Source: CAYJLW01 sp964370965 (GTDB lineage Bacteria > Actinomycetota > Acidimicrobiia > UBA2766). Taken from it: a stretch of 25,117 nt of DNA. The notes beneath the pieces were generated by a model, which did no database searches, had not been told where the DNA came from, and saw only the letters and a list, made by a program, of their open reading frames with translations. The stretch is taken from NCBI GenBank assembly GCA_964370965.1, contig CAYJLW010000060.1, positions 1 to 25,117 on the forward strand, written 5' to 3'. The translations under genes were made by a program, and so were the position numbers. Positions 5,891-12,501 of the stretch are shown here, piece by piece (positions within the stretch are counted from its first letter, which is position 1; the number at the start of each line of letters is the position of its first letter).

Positions 5891-7246
5891 GTGAATGACC
5901 GCCAACGGGATGTCGCCTTGTTCCGTTACTCGCTGATCCGCGAGGCCGCCGACCCGGCGCTCACCGGACGCGAGCGGGGCGAGCTGGTGCGCGAGGTCGC
6001 TGCTCGTGATCACGCCGGCCCGGGCGGGCGGCGGGTGCGGGTGGCCCGCAACACCGTCGACCGTTGGATCCGCACCTACCGGGCCGGCGGGTTCGAGGCG
6101 CTGGCGCCGGCTGTCCGCAACTGCGAGCCGGTCACCTCGCCGGCCCAGCTCGAGATGGCCGAACGTCTCAAGCGGGAAGCGCCGAAACGGACCGCGGCGC
6201 AGGTGGCCGAGATCGTCCGCACGACCGACGGCTACGGGCCCTCGGCGCGAACGGTTCAGCGCCTCTTCGCCCGGTTGGGGCTCAACACCCGACCCGACGG
6301 CGCACCGGCCCGTGCCTTCGGGCGATTCGAGGCCGAGGCACCCAACGACCTCTGGACCGGTGACGCCCTGCACGGCCCCGCCGTCGCCGGCCGCAAGACG
6401 TTCCTGTTCGCGTTCGTCGACGACCACAGCCGAGCCCTGGTCGGCTGTCGCTGGGGGCTCTCCGAGGACACCGTGCGCCTCGAGGCGGCGTTGCGGACCG
6501 CGCTCGCCGCTCGGGGCGTGCCCCGCGCCGTGTACGTCGACAACGGCTCGGCGTTCGTGTCCGCCCAACTGTTGCGGGCCATGGCCAGCCTCGGGATCCG
6601 CTTGGTGCACTCCCGGCCCCACCGGCCCCAGGGGCGCGGGAAGATCGAACGGTTCTTCGCCACGGTGCGCATCCAGTTCCTCGTCGAGGTCGAAGCCCGC
6701 GGCGTCGCCGACCTCTCCGAGCTCAACCGGCTGTTCAGCGCGTGGGTCGAGACCGTCTACCACCGCCGGGTCCACACCGAGACCGGCGAGGCGCCCCTTG
6801 AACGCCTCGGCGCCGGGCCGGCACCGGCCCTGCCGACACCCGAGGCCCTCCACGAAGCGTTCCTGTGGTCCGAGCAGCGCACCGTCGCCAAGACCGCCAC
6901 GATCTCCCTGCACGGCAACACCTTCGAAGTCGACGCCGCGCTCGTGGGCCACAAGGTCGAGGTCGTGTTCGACCCGTTCGCGCTCGACACCGTCGAGATC
7001 CGCTTCCAGGGACGGTCGATGGGCGCCGGTGTGCCCCACCGGATCAGCCGCCACTCACATCCCAAAGCACGACCCGATCCGCAGCCACCGCCCCCGCCGG
7101 TGACCGGGATCGACTACCTCGGTCTCGTCGCCGCCCGCCACGAAGCCGAGCTGGCAAAGGCGATCAACTACTCCCAGCTCGCCCTCCCCGACGAACTCCC
7201 CGCACCAACACCGACAGGCACCGACGACGAGGAGACGAGCACGTGA
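5891..7246 (+). CDS. Mu/TniA-type D,D35E transposase
   Basis: A 451-aa protein from the GTG at 5891, with GAGGAG 7 nt upstream. Residues ~25-130 contain two HTH-like segments (VARNTVDRWIRTYRAGGFEA; PSARTVQRLFARLGL) that would bind the end repeats. The RNase H-like rve core follows, with catalytic D158 (WTGDALHG), D217 (VYVDNGSAF) and E253 (GRGKIERFF); exactly 35 residues separate the second D and the E. A Mu-type beta-barrel region (ISLHGNTFEVDAALVGHKVE) and a Pro-rich C-terminal tail follow; in relatives the tail contacts the ATPase. It catalyses DNA strand transfer. All catalytic residues are present and the frame is intact, so the element may still be active. Its TGA overlaps the start of the ATPase gene. 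Confidence 0.92.
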   Translation: MNDRQRDVALFRYSLIREAADPALTGRERGELVREVAARDHAGPGGRRVRVARNTVDRWIRTYRAGGFEALAPAVRNCEPVTSPAQLEMAERLKREAPKRTAAQVAEIVRTTDGYGPSARTVQRLFARLGLNTRPDGAPARAFGRFEAEAPNDLWTGDALHGPAVAGRKTFLFAFVDDHSRALVGCRWGLSEDTVRLEAALRTALAARGVPRAVYVDNGSAFVSAQLLRAMASLGIRLVHSRPHRPQGRGKIERFFATVRIQFLVEVEARGVADLSELNRLFSAWVETVYHRRVHTETGEAPLERLGAGPAPALPTPEALHEAFLWSEQRTVAKTATISLHGNTFEVDAALVGHKVEVVFDPFALDTVEIRFQGRSMGAGVPHRISRHSHPKARPDPQPPPPPVTGIDYLGLVAARHEAELAKAINYSQLALPDELPAPTPTGTDDEETST

Positions 7247-8058
7247 GCATCGACCGTCTGCGTTCGCACTGGGGTCTGACCCGCATGCCGTTCGGCAAAG
7301 ACCTCGCCCCCTCCATGCTCCACACCCACCGGGCTCACAGCGAGGCCGCCGCCCGCATCGCGTGGTGCGTCGACGAACGCGCCCTGGGGGTACTCACCGG
7401 TGAGGTCGGCGCCGGCAAGACCGTCGCCGCCCGGGCCGCCCTCGCCAACCTCGACACCAGCCGCCACACGATCATCTACATGGGCAACCCCGCCGTCGGC
7501 GCCCGCGGCCTCTACGCCGCCGTCGTCACCGCCCTCGGCGGCGTGCCCCGGTTCCACAAAGCCGCGCTCATCCCCCAGGCAACCGACGCCCTCGCCGCCG
7601 AAGAAACCGAACGAGGCAAGAGAGTCGTGCTCGTCGTCGACGAAGCCCACCTCCTCGACGCCGACCAACTCGAAGAACTCCGACTGCTCACCAGCGTCGA
7701 CATGGACTCCCGCTCCCCCGGAGCAGTGCTCCTCGTCGGCCAACCCACCCTCCGGCGACGCATCAAGCTCGGCGCGTTCGCCGCCCTCGACCAACGCATC
7801 GCCCTGCGCTACGCCATGACCGGCATGGACGCCACCGAGACCAGCTCCTACGTCGCCCACCACATCAAGCTCGCCGGCCGCACCGACACCCTCTTCTCCG
7901 ACGACGCCCTGAACCTCATCCACCAAGTCTCCCGAGGGCTGCCCCGGGCCGTGAACAACCTCGCCGTCCAATCACTCGTCGCCGCGTTCGCCCACAACAA
8001 GGCCATCGTCGACGAGTCCTCCGCACGAGCCGCCGTCACCGAAGTCACCGCCGAGTAG
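7243..8058 (+). CDS. TniB/ExeA-like AAA+ ATPase, transposition target selector
   Basis: The GTG at 7243 overlaps the transposase TGA (GTGA), fixing the start and indicating coupled translation; 271 aa. The N-terminal SIDRLRSHWGLTRMPFGKD block is typical of ExeA/TniB-type proteins. Walker A is GEVGAGKT (53-60), Walker B is VVLVVDEAH (128-136), a sensor-1 region VLLVGQP lies at ~162-168 and DQRIALRY (~183-190) carries a likely arginine finger. The C-terminal lid includes SRGLPRAVNNLAVQSLVAA. In Tn5053/Tn7/Mu-type systems such an ATPase coats target DNA, recruits the transposase and gives target immunity. No membrane or peptidoglycan-binding domain is present, so a secretion role as in true ExeA is unlikely. 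Confidence 0.88.
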   Translation: MSIDRLRSHWGLTRMPFGKDLAPSMLHTHRAHSEAAARIAWCVDERALGVLTGEVGAGKTVAARAALANLDTSRHTIIYMGNPAVGARGLYAAVVTALGGVPRFHKAALIPQATDALAAEETERGKRVVLVVDEAHLLDADQLEELRLLTSVDMDSRSPGAVLLVGQPTLRRRIKLGAFAALDQRIALRYAMTGMDATETSSYVAHHIKLAGRTDTLFSDDALNLIHQVSRGLPRAVNNLAVQSLVAAFAHNKAIVDESSARAAVTEVTAE

Positions 8059-8118
8059 ACCTCACCAACCCCAAGTCAGCCCGCGACAACGCGCCGCCCC
8101 ACCACATCTCCATGCTGC

Positions 8119-8155
8119 ATGTCACCGTCGTGCTCATCCAGCGTGTCGGCCGACA
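8119..8155 (-). repeat. transposon right end with terminal and sub-terminal motifs
   Basis: Read inward from 8155 on the minus strand the end begins TGTCGGCCGACACGCTGGAT, matching the left terminus at about 14 of 21 positions. About 20 nt inside, GAGCACGACGGT (8135-8124) matches 11 of 12 bases of the inner left repeat. The ATPase gene stops 60 bp before this region. Confidence 0.65.
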
Positions 8156-8160
8156 ACCGG

Positions 8161-8237
8161 CGGTAGCTGAGGCCCGCAAGCACTACCGCCAGTGCAATGG
8201 CTGCTACTACTGCTCCTCGGCCTGCCACACGAGCTGA
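8161..8237 (+). pseudogene. 3' part of the transposon-split small Cys-rich protein gene
   Basis: After the right copy of ACCGG the frame reads AVAEARKHYRQCNGCYYC then SSACHTS and TGA (8235-8237). It completes the protein begun at 4922. The C-x2-C-x3-C-x3-C spacing with a terminal H suggests a metal-binding tail. Nothing upstream at this end would start translation of it in frame, so it is presumably not made. Confidence 0.8.
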
Positions 8238-8299
8238 CCGCTACTCGGGCAGGCAGGATGCGCTCGAGCTGAGTCCAGGTCTCGATCGATGATCGCCGC

Positions 8300-8479
8300 A
8301 TGGCCACCGAGACCCGCACCTACCGCTTCTCCATCACGTTCAGCGTCGAGCCCGATCACCCGGCCTACGACGATCCCGAGTGGGCAGCGGATGCCGCGTG
8401 GGGTTCGCTGACCAACGAGTACGGCCTGCGAGCGATCTACGAGAGCATCGAGGAGGTCGAACTCGATGACCCCATATGA
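8300..8479 (+). CDS. 59-aa acidic hypothetical protein
   Basis: Short ORF from the ATG at 8300: MATETRTYRFSITFSVEPDH, then YDDPEWAADAAWGSLTNEYG and ending EEVELDDPI. The pattern (two beta strands, an amphipathic helix, an acidic C-terminal helix) and lack of Arg/Pro/Ser noise make it look real. No good ribosome site is seen; the ATG is preceded by GATCGATGATCGCCGC. It runs convergent to the restriction endonuclease gene, with 6 bp between their stops. No family is recognised; a small defence-associated or antitoxin-like protein is possible but unsupported. Confidence 0.5.
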   Translation: MATETRTYRFSITFSVEPDHPAYDDPEWAADAAWGSLTNEYGLRAIYESIEEVELDDPI

Positions 8480-8485
8480 CCGCCC

Positions 8486-9202
8486 TCAGATCTCGCCGAA
8501 GCGAGCGTCGTAGACCTCCGCCATGGTGGCGATGAACTCATTCCACCGGAGGCCGCTCCCGGCCGGCGGAAGGTCAGGATCGATCTCGCCGGTGTCGCGG
8601 TCGAACGCAACCACGGCGATGCCCTCCATGAGGTGCGCTGCATCGCCTTCGGTGATCCTGCCGCCCGCCCGGATGAACCGACCGACTGCTCGCGTGACGA
8701 GATGGGTGGTCGACTTCCAGTACTCGTCGTCGCCCGACTTGGCCCGTTCCGTCGTGGGCAGCGTGAGGATGCCTCCGACGACGGCGAACGGGAACTTGAG
8801 GTGGAGGTTGACGGCGAAGGTTCGGACGTCGCCGAAGCGGTTCCAGATCGCTCGGCCCACGGCCAGGTGCACGGGCTTGATCTCGATCCCGAGGGTCAGG
8901 CCGTCACGTGCGGTCATCTCGGAGACGTCCGCCTTGACGCTCCGGAGGCCGCCGCCTACCTCGCGTTCTCCGGCGACGGCAGCCGACAACGCCAGGCCAG
9001 CACTTCGAAGATCGACGAGCGTGATAGCCGCCAGCGCGTTCGAGAGGCGGATCTGCGCCGCCTTCCCCTTGGCGGAGCCGAGCACCGAGGCCTGGCGGAT
9101 GTATTCCGCCGAGGCTCGGCAGTAGTCCTCGATCGTAGGCGGCGACAGTAGTGCCAGGCCGTCGACAAGTGGGAGGCCTGTCGGCTCCACCGGTTTCGCC
9201 AT
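8486..9202 (-). CDS. type II restriction endonuclease (PD-(D/E)XK type)
   Basis: The ATG at 9202 lies 2 nt after the methyltransferase stop (TAGCGATG), so it is translated from the same transcript; 238 aa. The region D100-GLTLGI-E107-I-K109 is a clear D...ExK catalytic signature of PD-(D/E)XK nucleases, followed by the usual amphipathic helix (VGRAIWNRFGDVRTFAVNL). The rest is mixed alpha/beta with no helicase or methylase motifs. Location directly behind a DNA methyltransferase makes a cognate restriction enzyme the natural reading; the recognition site cannot be predicted from the sequence. Expression after the methyltransferase protects the host during entry. The protein is intact, and the system may be functional. 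Confidence 0.75.
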   Translation of the reverse strand: MAKPVEPTGLPLVDGLALLSPPTIEDYCRASAEYIRQASVLGSAKGKAAQIRLSNALAAITLVDLRSAGLALSAAVAGEREVGGGLRSVKADVSEMTARDGLTLGIEIKPVHLAVGRAIWNRFGDVRTFAVNLHLKFPFAVVGGILTLPTTERAKSGDDEYWKSTTHLVTRAVGRFIRAGGRITEGDAAHLMEGIAVVAFDRDTGEIDPDLPPAGSGLRWNEFIATMAEVYDARFGEI

Positions 9203-9204
9203 CG

Positions 9205-10224
9205 CTACGCGCTGAGGTCCATGGCCGCCTGCCCAGTGGCATCGACCACTTGCCGCACCCGGTCGACGCAGCCATCGAAGTACGACGGATCGACCTCGCA
9301 GCCAATGCTGTTCCGGCCCCAACCCGCAGCAGCAGCCGACGTCGTCCCGGTTCCGAGAAACGGGTCGAACACGGTGTCACCGACGAATGAGAACATCCGA
9401 ACGAGGCGCTCCGCGAGAGTCAGCGGGAACGGTGCGGGGTGGTTCCGGGTCGACGCGCCGCCGAGGCGCCAGACCTGCTGGAACCAGTCTGAGTGGTCCG
9501 CCGCAGGGATCACCGACATCAGGCGCGTGGCGAGCTCGGGCTTGCGGTACCCGCCCGGCTTGCGCTGGAAGAGGATGTACTCGATGTCGTTCTTGACGAC
9601 GCCGTTCGGCTCGTAGGGCTTGCCGTAGAAGCCGCCCCCTCCTCCGACCTCGTACTGCGCGTTGGCGATCTTGTACCAGATGATCGGGGCGAGGTTGTCG
9701 AAGCCGATCTGGCGGCACCGCTCCTGGATGCTCGCGTGTAGCGGGAACACCAGGTGCCGGCCGAAGACCTTGCGTGAGACGTTGACGTCGCCGACGACGA
9801 TGACCATCCGTCCACCGGGAACAAGGGCGTCGTAGGCCCGTCGCCACACCTCGTCCAGGTCATCGAGGAACTCGTCGTAGTCCTCGACCTGGCCGAGCTG
9901 GCGCTCGTGGTCGTTGTACTTCTTGAGCGTCCAGTAGGGCGGCGATGTCACGACCAGGTCGACGCTCTCCGGTTCCAGCTCGATCGCTCGGCTGTCGCCG
10001 TTGTGGAGCCGGTGCACCGTCTGCAGGCCGCGTACCGCGCTCTGGATGCGAGCACAGGCATCGGCATCCTTCGCCATGGCCGGGAACGCCTTCTGAGGTT
10101 CAGCCTGCACCATCTCCAGAAGCGACGGGGGCGCGGCGGCGCCTACCTGTTCCGCTCCCAGCGGGACACCGAGCACCACCCGCTTGTTGACTCCCGCCTT
10201 GGCTCGCTGCTTTGCCGTGGTCAC
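9205..10224 (-). CDS. site-specific DNA methyltransferase, beta class (likely N4-cytosine)
   Basis: 339 aa from the GTG at 10224, chosen because AGGAGGT sits at 10237-10231, 6 nt upstream. Motif IV is TSPPYW (93-98) and motif I is DPFLGTGTT (287-295), with E310 as the likely SAM-ribose ligand; motif IV before motif I defines the beta class. SPPY rather than DPPY is the usual N4-cytosine signature, although some adenine enzymes share it. The first ~70 residues are an extra N-terminal region. It transfers a methyl group from SAM to a base in the recognition site, protecting it from the enzyme encoded 2 nt downstream. A LexA-like box lies 3 nt upstream of the ribosome site. No separate controller (C) gene is seen. 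Confidence 0.92.
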   Translation of the reverse strand: MTTAKQRAKAGVNKRVVLGVPLGAEQVGAAAPPSLLEMVQAEPQKAFPAMAKDADACARIQSAVRGLQTVHRLHNGDSRAIELEPESVDLVVTSPPYWTLKKYNDHERQLGQVEDYDEFLDDLDEVWRRAYDALVPGGRMVIVVGDVNVSRKVFGRHLVFPLHASIQERCRQIGFDNLAPIIWYKIANAQYEVGGGGGFYGKPYEPNGVVKNDIEYILFQRKPGGYRKPELATRLMSVIPAADHSDWFQQVWRLGGASTRNHPAPFPLTLAERLVRMFSFVGDTVFDPFLGTGTTSAAAAGWGRNSIGCEVDPSYFDGCVDRVRQVVDATGQAAMDLSA

Positions 10225-10239
10225 GGGGACACCTCCTAA

Positions 10240-10255
10240 TCGAACGTGTGTTCGG
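10240..10255 (-). promoter_or_regulatory. LexA-like (SOS) box in front of the restriction-modification operon
   Basis: TCGAACGTGTGTTCGG matches the actinobacterial LexA consensus TCGAAC-N4-GTTCGA at all but the final base. It ends 3 nt before the AGGAGGT ribosome site of the methyltransferase gene, so a bound repressor would overlap the promoter or early transcript. The core is identical to the box at 4895-4909. Confidence 0.65.
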
Positions 10256-10898
10256 GGAGCGTACTCCCGATCTGCGACCGCAGCGACCGCACCCCGCCCA
10301 AGCTAGCGGAGTTGCTCAGCGGGGGCGGTGATGGGTCAAGGCGGCCACGGGGCCGCCGCAGCCAGCGGCACGAATCGCCGCCGGGACACCGAACGGGAGA
10401 GCCAGCGGGATATCCAGCGGGTGGCTGCGGGCGTCGGTGGGCGCCTATCCCGGCACGCGACGGCACAGGGCGTCATGACGTGGCACGACCAGCGTGACCT
10501 TCTCCATGCCGGCGCGACTCGCCGCGATCGCAGCCGGGCTCGAAGGCTCCGGACGGCACAGAGATCCCGCCGGAATCGCGCCAACGGGTGGGCCAGCGGG
10601 ATACCCAGCAGGGTGCCCGTAGGGAAACCTGCAAATGTGTGCGCGCCGGATCTGCCGATTCGAGACGATCCTGAGGTCGCCGGAGAGCGTGACGCGGTGA
10701 CGGGCTGGCAGGCGGCCCAGAGGGCCGCGTCGGCCTGGTCGTGGCTCGTGGGCGTGCTCGGCGCGACAATGGCGGTGTTCCGGTTGCGCTCCGCGAGATC
10801 CGCTGGAGCGCCGGCCCTTGTCGGCGGGGAACGTCGGCCTCCCAGCTCTCCGACTGGCGCGGTCGCGCCCTTCGGATCGACTGCCGTGGGAGGCAGCG
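10256..10898. other. gene-poor stretch
   Basis: No convincing gene on either strand: all frames here are Arg/Pro/Ala/Ser-rich noise or are broken. It contains a pair of imperfect ~23-bp repeats (10,401 and 10,591) which on the minus strand read as PAGYPAG peptides. A 20-codon minus-strand ORF (MEKVTLVVPRHDALCRRVPG, about 10,508-10,446) is too short to judge. The stretch separates the restriction-modification operon from the integrase remnant. Confidence 0.5.
10401..10613. repeat. imperfect ~23-bp direct repeat pair
   Basis: GCCAGCGGGATATCCAGCGG at 10,401 recurs as GCCAGCGGGATACCCAGCAG at 10,591, 190 bp apart, with two differences in 20 bases and further GGTG similarity. No gene or element end is tied to it. 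Confidence 0.55.
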
Positions 10899-11035
10899 AT
10901 GGCCGCGAGCCGCAACAACGTCCGCAAGCGCGGATCGACCTGGACCTACTACGCCTACGTCACCGACGGCGCCGGGAAGCGCCGCCAGATCTCCAAGGGC
11001 GGGTTCGCCACCCGCCGCGAAGCCGAGATCGTGCG
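10899..11035 (+). pseudogene. tyrosine-type phage integrase, N-terminal fragment
   Basis: The ATG at 10,899 has GGGAGG 5 nt upstream. The product begins MAASRNNVRKRGSTWTYYAY and continues VTDGAGKRRQISKGGFATRR then EAEIV, the three-strand arm-type DNA-binding domain that opens many actinobacterial tyrosine integrases. After about 46 residues, near base 11,035, similarity stops and the frame reads antisense into a DUF5343-type gene. The core-binding and catalytic domains (about 330 residues, R-H-R-Y) are missing, so it cannot recombine DNA. It points toward the tRNA-Leu gene, the usual integrase neighbour. Confidence 0.75.
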
Positions 11036-11336
11036 CATACTCGTTAACCTCGTAGAGGGCCCTGTATCCTTGGCGCAGGCCGTCTGCAGCAGCCCTCCGG
11101 CGAGTCGAGGATGCGCGGAACTGCTTGTAGCGATCAGTTGGCGCGCCGTCGGTCCCCAGGAAGCCAGTGCGCTTCAGGAAGGGAATGACCGGGCGAGCGC
11201 TTCCGCCACTCATGCCTAGCTTGGTCGAGAGGAAGTCTTGCGTGAACCGCTCGGGAGTGGCCGCTGGCTGGATCTTCTCGAGCACCTTCGTCACATTCCC
11301 CGATGCTGTGACGTACGGGACCTTGCCTTCGGCCAC
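11036..11336 (-). pseudogene. DUF5343-type protein, 3'-truncated
   Basis: The GTG at 11,336 has GGGAGGGAG a few bases upstream. The product reads VAEGKVPYVTASGNVTKVLE, then ATPERFTQDFLSTKLGMSGG and SARPVIPFLKRTGFL, ending in LYEVNEYAHD at the junction. This strongly resembles the N-terminal part of DUF5343 proteins, which I recall as accessory-genome proteins of unknown role, normally about 150-200 aa or more. After NEYAHD, near base 11,036, the sequence becomes antisense to the integrase fragment and loses similarity. Roughly 95-100 residues remain. The loss of both neighbouring 3' ends at one point indicates a deletion or rearrangement. Confidence 0.75.
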
Positions 11337-11385
11337 GGCGCTCCCTCCCAAATTTGGATGAGTGTGCAACCGCTACTCACCCGGT

Positions 11386-11407
11386 GATGACAAACGGATG
11401 ACAAACG
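11386..11407. repeat. tandem 11-bp repeat beside tRNA-Leu, candidate integrase arm sites
   Basis: GATGACAAACG occurs twice without a gap (11,386-11,396 and 11,397-11,407), about 67 bp from the 3' end of the tRNA gene. Short direct repeats of this GACAAA type next to a tRNA attachment site are typical arm-type binding sites of actinobacterial tyrosine integrases. The repeat is certain; its role is inference. Confidence 0.5.
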
Positions 11408-11473
11408 GCCTACGGGCCTCTGGTCCCAGCGCCGAATCCCCCGTGCTTCAACGGTTCTCAGCCCTTGTGGTCG

Positions 11474-11558
11474 TGTCGGAGGGGGGACTTGAACCCCCAC
11501 CCCCTTATCGGGGACTAGGCCCTCAACCTAGCGCGTCTGCCTATTCCGCCACTCCGAC
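11474..11558 (-). tRNA. tRNA-Leu (anticodon GAG)
   Basis: The minus strand folds as a class II (long variable arm) tRNA of 85 nt. The acceptor stem GTCGGAG (11,558-11,552) pairs with CTCCGAC (11,481-11,475), with discriminator A at 11,474. The anticodon stem CTAGG/CCTAG encloses the loop TTGAGGG, giving anticodon GAG, which reads the leucine codon CUC. The T arm GGGGGTTCAAGTCCCCC is perfect, and the variable arm contains CCCCGATAAGGGGG. CCA is not encoded. Its 3' end faces the accessory region on the left, the orientation expected when an element has integrated into the tRNA 3' end. Confidence 0.96.
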
Positions 11559-11620
11559 GTGGAGCCCGCATTCTACGCGGTGGATGCGGCGGAGCCGATT
11601 CGGGCGGAGCCACACCGGGG

Positions 11621-12289
11621 CTACGGCGAGGCGCCGATGACGCAGTCGACGGGGAGGCCCCACATGCGGAGGCGGCGGGCGGCGGTGACGTCGAAGCCGG
11701 CAGTCTCGAGGAGGTCGGCGACGGGGACGGGGCGGCAGTCGACCCAATCCGGCCAGTGGCGGTGCGCCCAGGCGTAGAGGCGGTCCATGAGGCGGGGCGG
11801 GTCCTCCAGGGCCATGGCGACGACACCGAGGCGCCCGCCGGGGCGCAGCACGCGGCGGCACTCGGCGAGGACGTCGGGGATCTCGGGGGTGTCGAAGAGC
11901 TCAAGGGTGAAGCTCGTGAACACGGCGTCGCAGGCGCCGTCGGGCTGCGGGAGGTGGGCGCCGTCGCCTACGGAGACCTCCACCCGGCCGGCGACGCCGG
12001 CAGCCTCCAGCGCTGCCTCGGCCACACTGCGCATCCCGGGGGAGATGTCGACCCCGGCGACGTGGCCGCCAGCGCCGACGGCACGGGCTACGGCGACGAG
12101 GCAGCGACCGGTGCCGTAGCCGATCTCGAGCACCCGCTCCCCCGGGGCCGGGGCGAGCAGGGCGAGGCCGGCGTCGGTGAAGCGGCGCTCAAAGCGGCCG
12201 GCCCAGCGGTCATAGGTCCGGCTCATGCGGTCGTAGGACGCCGCCGCCTCCGCCTTGGTGCGCCGCACACGCACGATCTCAGATGTCAT
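11621..12289 (-). CDS. class I SAM-dependent methyltransferase
   Basis: 222 aa from the ATG at 12,289; the frame is open upstream but reads through a repeated promoter. The N-terminus (KAEAAASYDRMSRTYDRWAG) is typical of UbiE/COQ5-like small-molecule methyltransferases. Motif I is VLEIGYGTGRCLV at about residues 53-65, an acidic motif II follows in VAGVDISPGM, and post-II/III regions are DAVFTSFTLELF and VLRPGGRLGVV. It transfers methyl from SAM to an unknown small molecule, probably in the cytoplasm. There is no operon partner. A CAGGAT box ending 6 nt before the ATG suggests leaderless transcription. The substrate cannot be deduced. Confidence 0.88.
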   Translation of the reverse strand: MTSEIVRVRRTKAEAAASYDRMSRTYDRWAGRFERRFTDAGLALLAPAPGERVLEIGYGTGRCLVAVARAVGAGGHVAGVDISPGMRSVAEAALEAAGVAGRVEVSVGDGAHLPQPDGACDAVFTSFTLELFDTPEIPDVLAECRRVLRPGGRLGVVAMALEDPPRLMDRLYAWAHRHWPDWVDCRPVPVADLLETAGFDVTAARRLRMWGLPVDCVIGASP

Positions 12290-12293
12290 GCCA

Positions 12294-12359
12294 CAATCCT
12301 GGCACGGCCCGGGACGCCTCCGGACCACCCGCTACCCTGCCCGACGTGGAACTCACCCT
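12294..12359. promoter_or_regulatory. repeated 66-bp element, copy 1: putative divergent leaderless promoter
   Basis: Identical over 50 bp (12,294-12,343) and 64 of 66 bp overall to 17,995-18,060. Toward the right it has TACCCT 7 nt before a GTG (12,346); toward the left (minus strand) it has CAGGAT 6 nt before the methyltransferase ATG (12,289). Both spacings fit leaderless start sites. The -35 regions are not obvious. Confidence 0.65.
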
Positions 12360-12501
12360 CCGGGTCGTCGTGAAGCGATTCCGCCCGGACGGTCACTGCC
12401 ACGCGGAAACGGTCCCGGGCGAGACCGTGGACGTCCGGCGCCGCTACCGCCCCCCGTCGCCGCCGCCCGGTGGGCCGGGGGTGACGACGCCGAGCTCGTA
12501 A
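12346..12501 (+). CDS. possible 51-aa protein from the repeated promoter
   Basis: The GTG at 12,346 occupies the same place relative to the repeated element as the start of the alpha/beta hydrolase at 18,047, and the first residues VELTL are shared because the repeat extends into the coding start. The rest (RVVVKRFRPDGHCHAETVPG, then Pro-rich) is unrelated. The last third lies antisense to the response-regulator 3' end. It may be a genuine small gene, a gene fragment captured with the promoter, or untranslated. No family recognised. Confidence 0.25.
   Translation: MELTLRVVVKRFRPDGHCHAETVPGETVDVRRRYRPPSPPPGGPGVTTPSS

Larger units (their letters stand above)
5049..8155 (+). mobile_element. 3,107-bp Mu/Tn7/Tn5053-like transposon with three genes
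   Basis: Boundaries are set by 5'-TGTCG...CGACA-3' termini, the ACCGG duplication and the restored host frame. The outer 21 bp of the two ends match at about 14 positions when one is reverse-complemented. Inside are three co-directional genes: a Zn-ribbon/HTH protein (5260-5844), a D,D35E transposase (5891-7246) and an AAA+ ATPase (7243-8058). Transposase plus AAA+ ATPase is the TnsB/TnsC, MuA/MuB and TniA/TniB logic, in which the ATPase chooses the target and activates the transposase. No TnsA, resolvase, TniQ/TnsD or passenger gene is present. It could also be described as IS21-like in architecture, but the repeated end motifs and TGT/ACA ends favour the Tn7/Tn5053 side. Confidence 0.88.
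5044..8160. repeat. 5-bp target site duplication ACCGG flanking the transposon
   Basis: ACCGG occurs at 5044-5048 immediately before TGTCG and again at 8156-8160 immediately after CGACA. Five base pairs is the duplication length typical of Tn7, Mu and Tn5053/Tn402-type transposition. The exact in-frame repair of the host gene on removing one copy confirms the boundaries independently. Confidence 0.9.

Noticed and set aside
5873..7054. 393-codon minus-strand frame opposite the transposase
   Set aside because: Gly/Asp/Val-rich antisense shadow; the transposase strand has all catalytic residues in order.
7243..8058. AAA+ protein as a general secretion ATPase (ExeA)
   Set aside because: It is inside the transposon, overlaps the transposase stop codon and lacks the membrane and peptidoglycan-binding parts.
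10818..11219. 133-codon complete integrase-like gene
   Set aside because: Residues before the ATG at 10,899 and after about 11,035 do not fit the family; the catalytic domain is missing.
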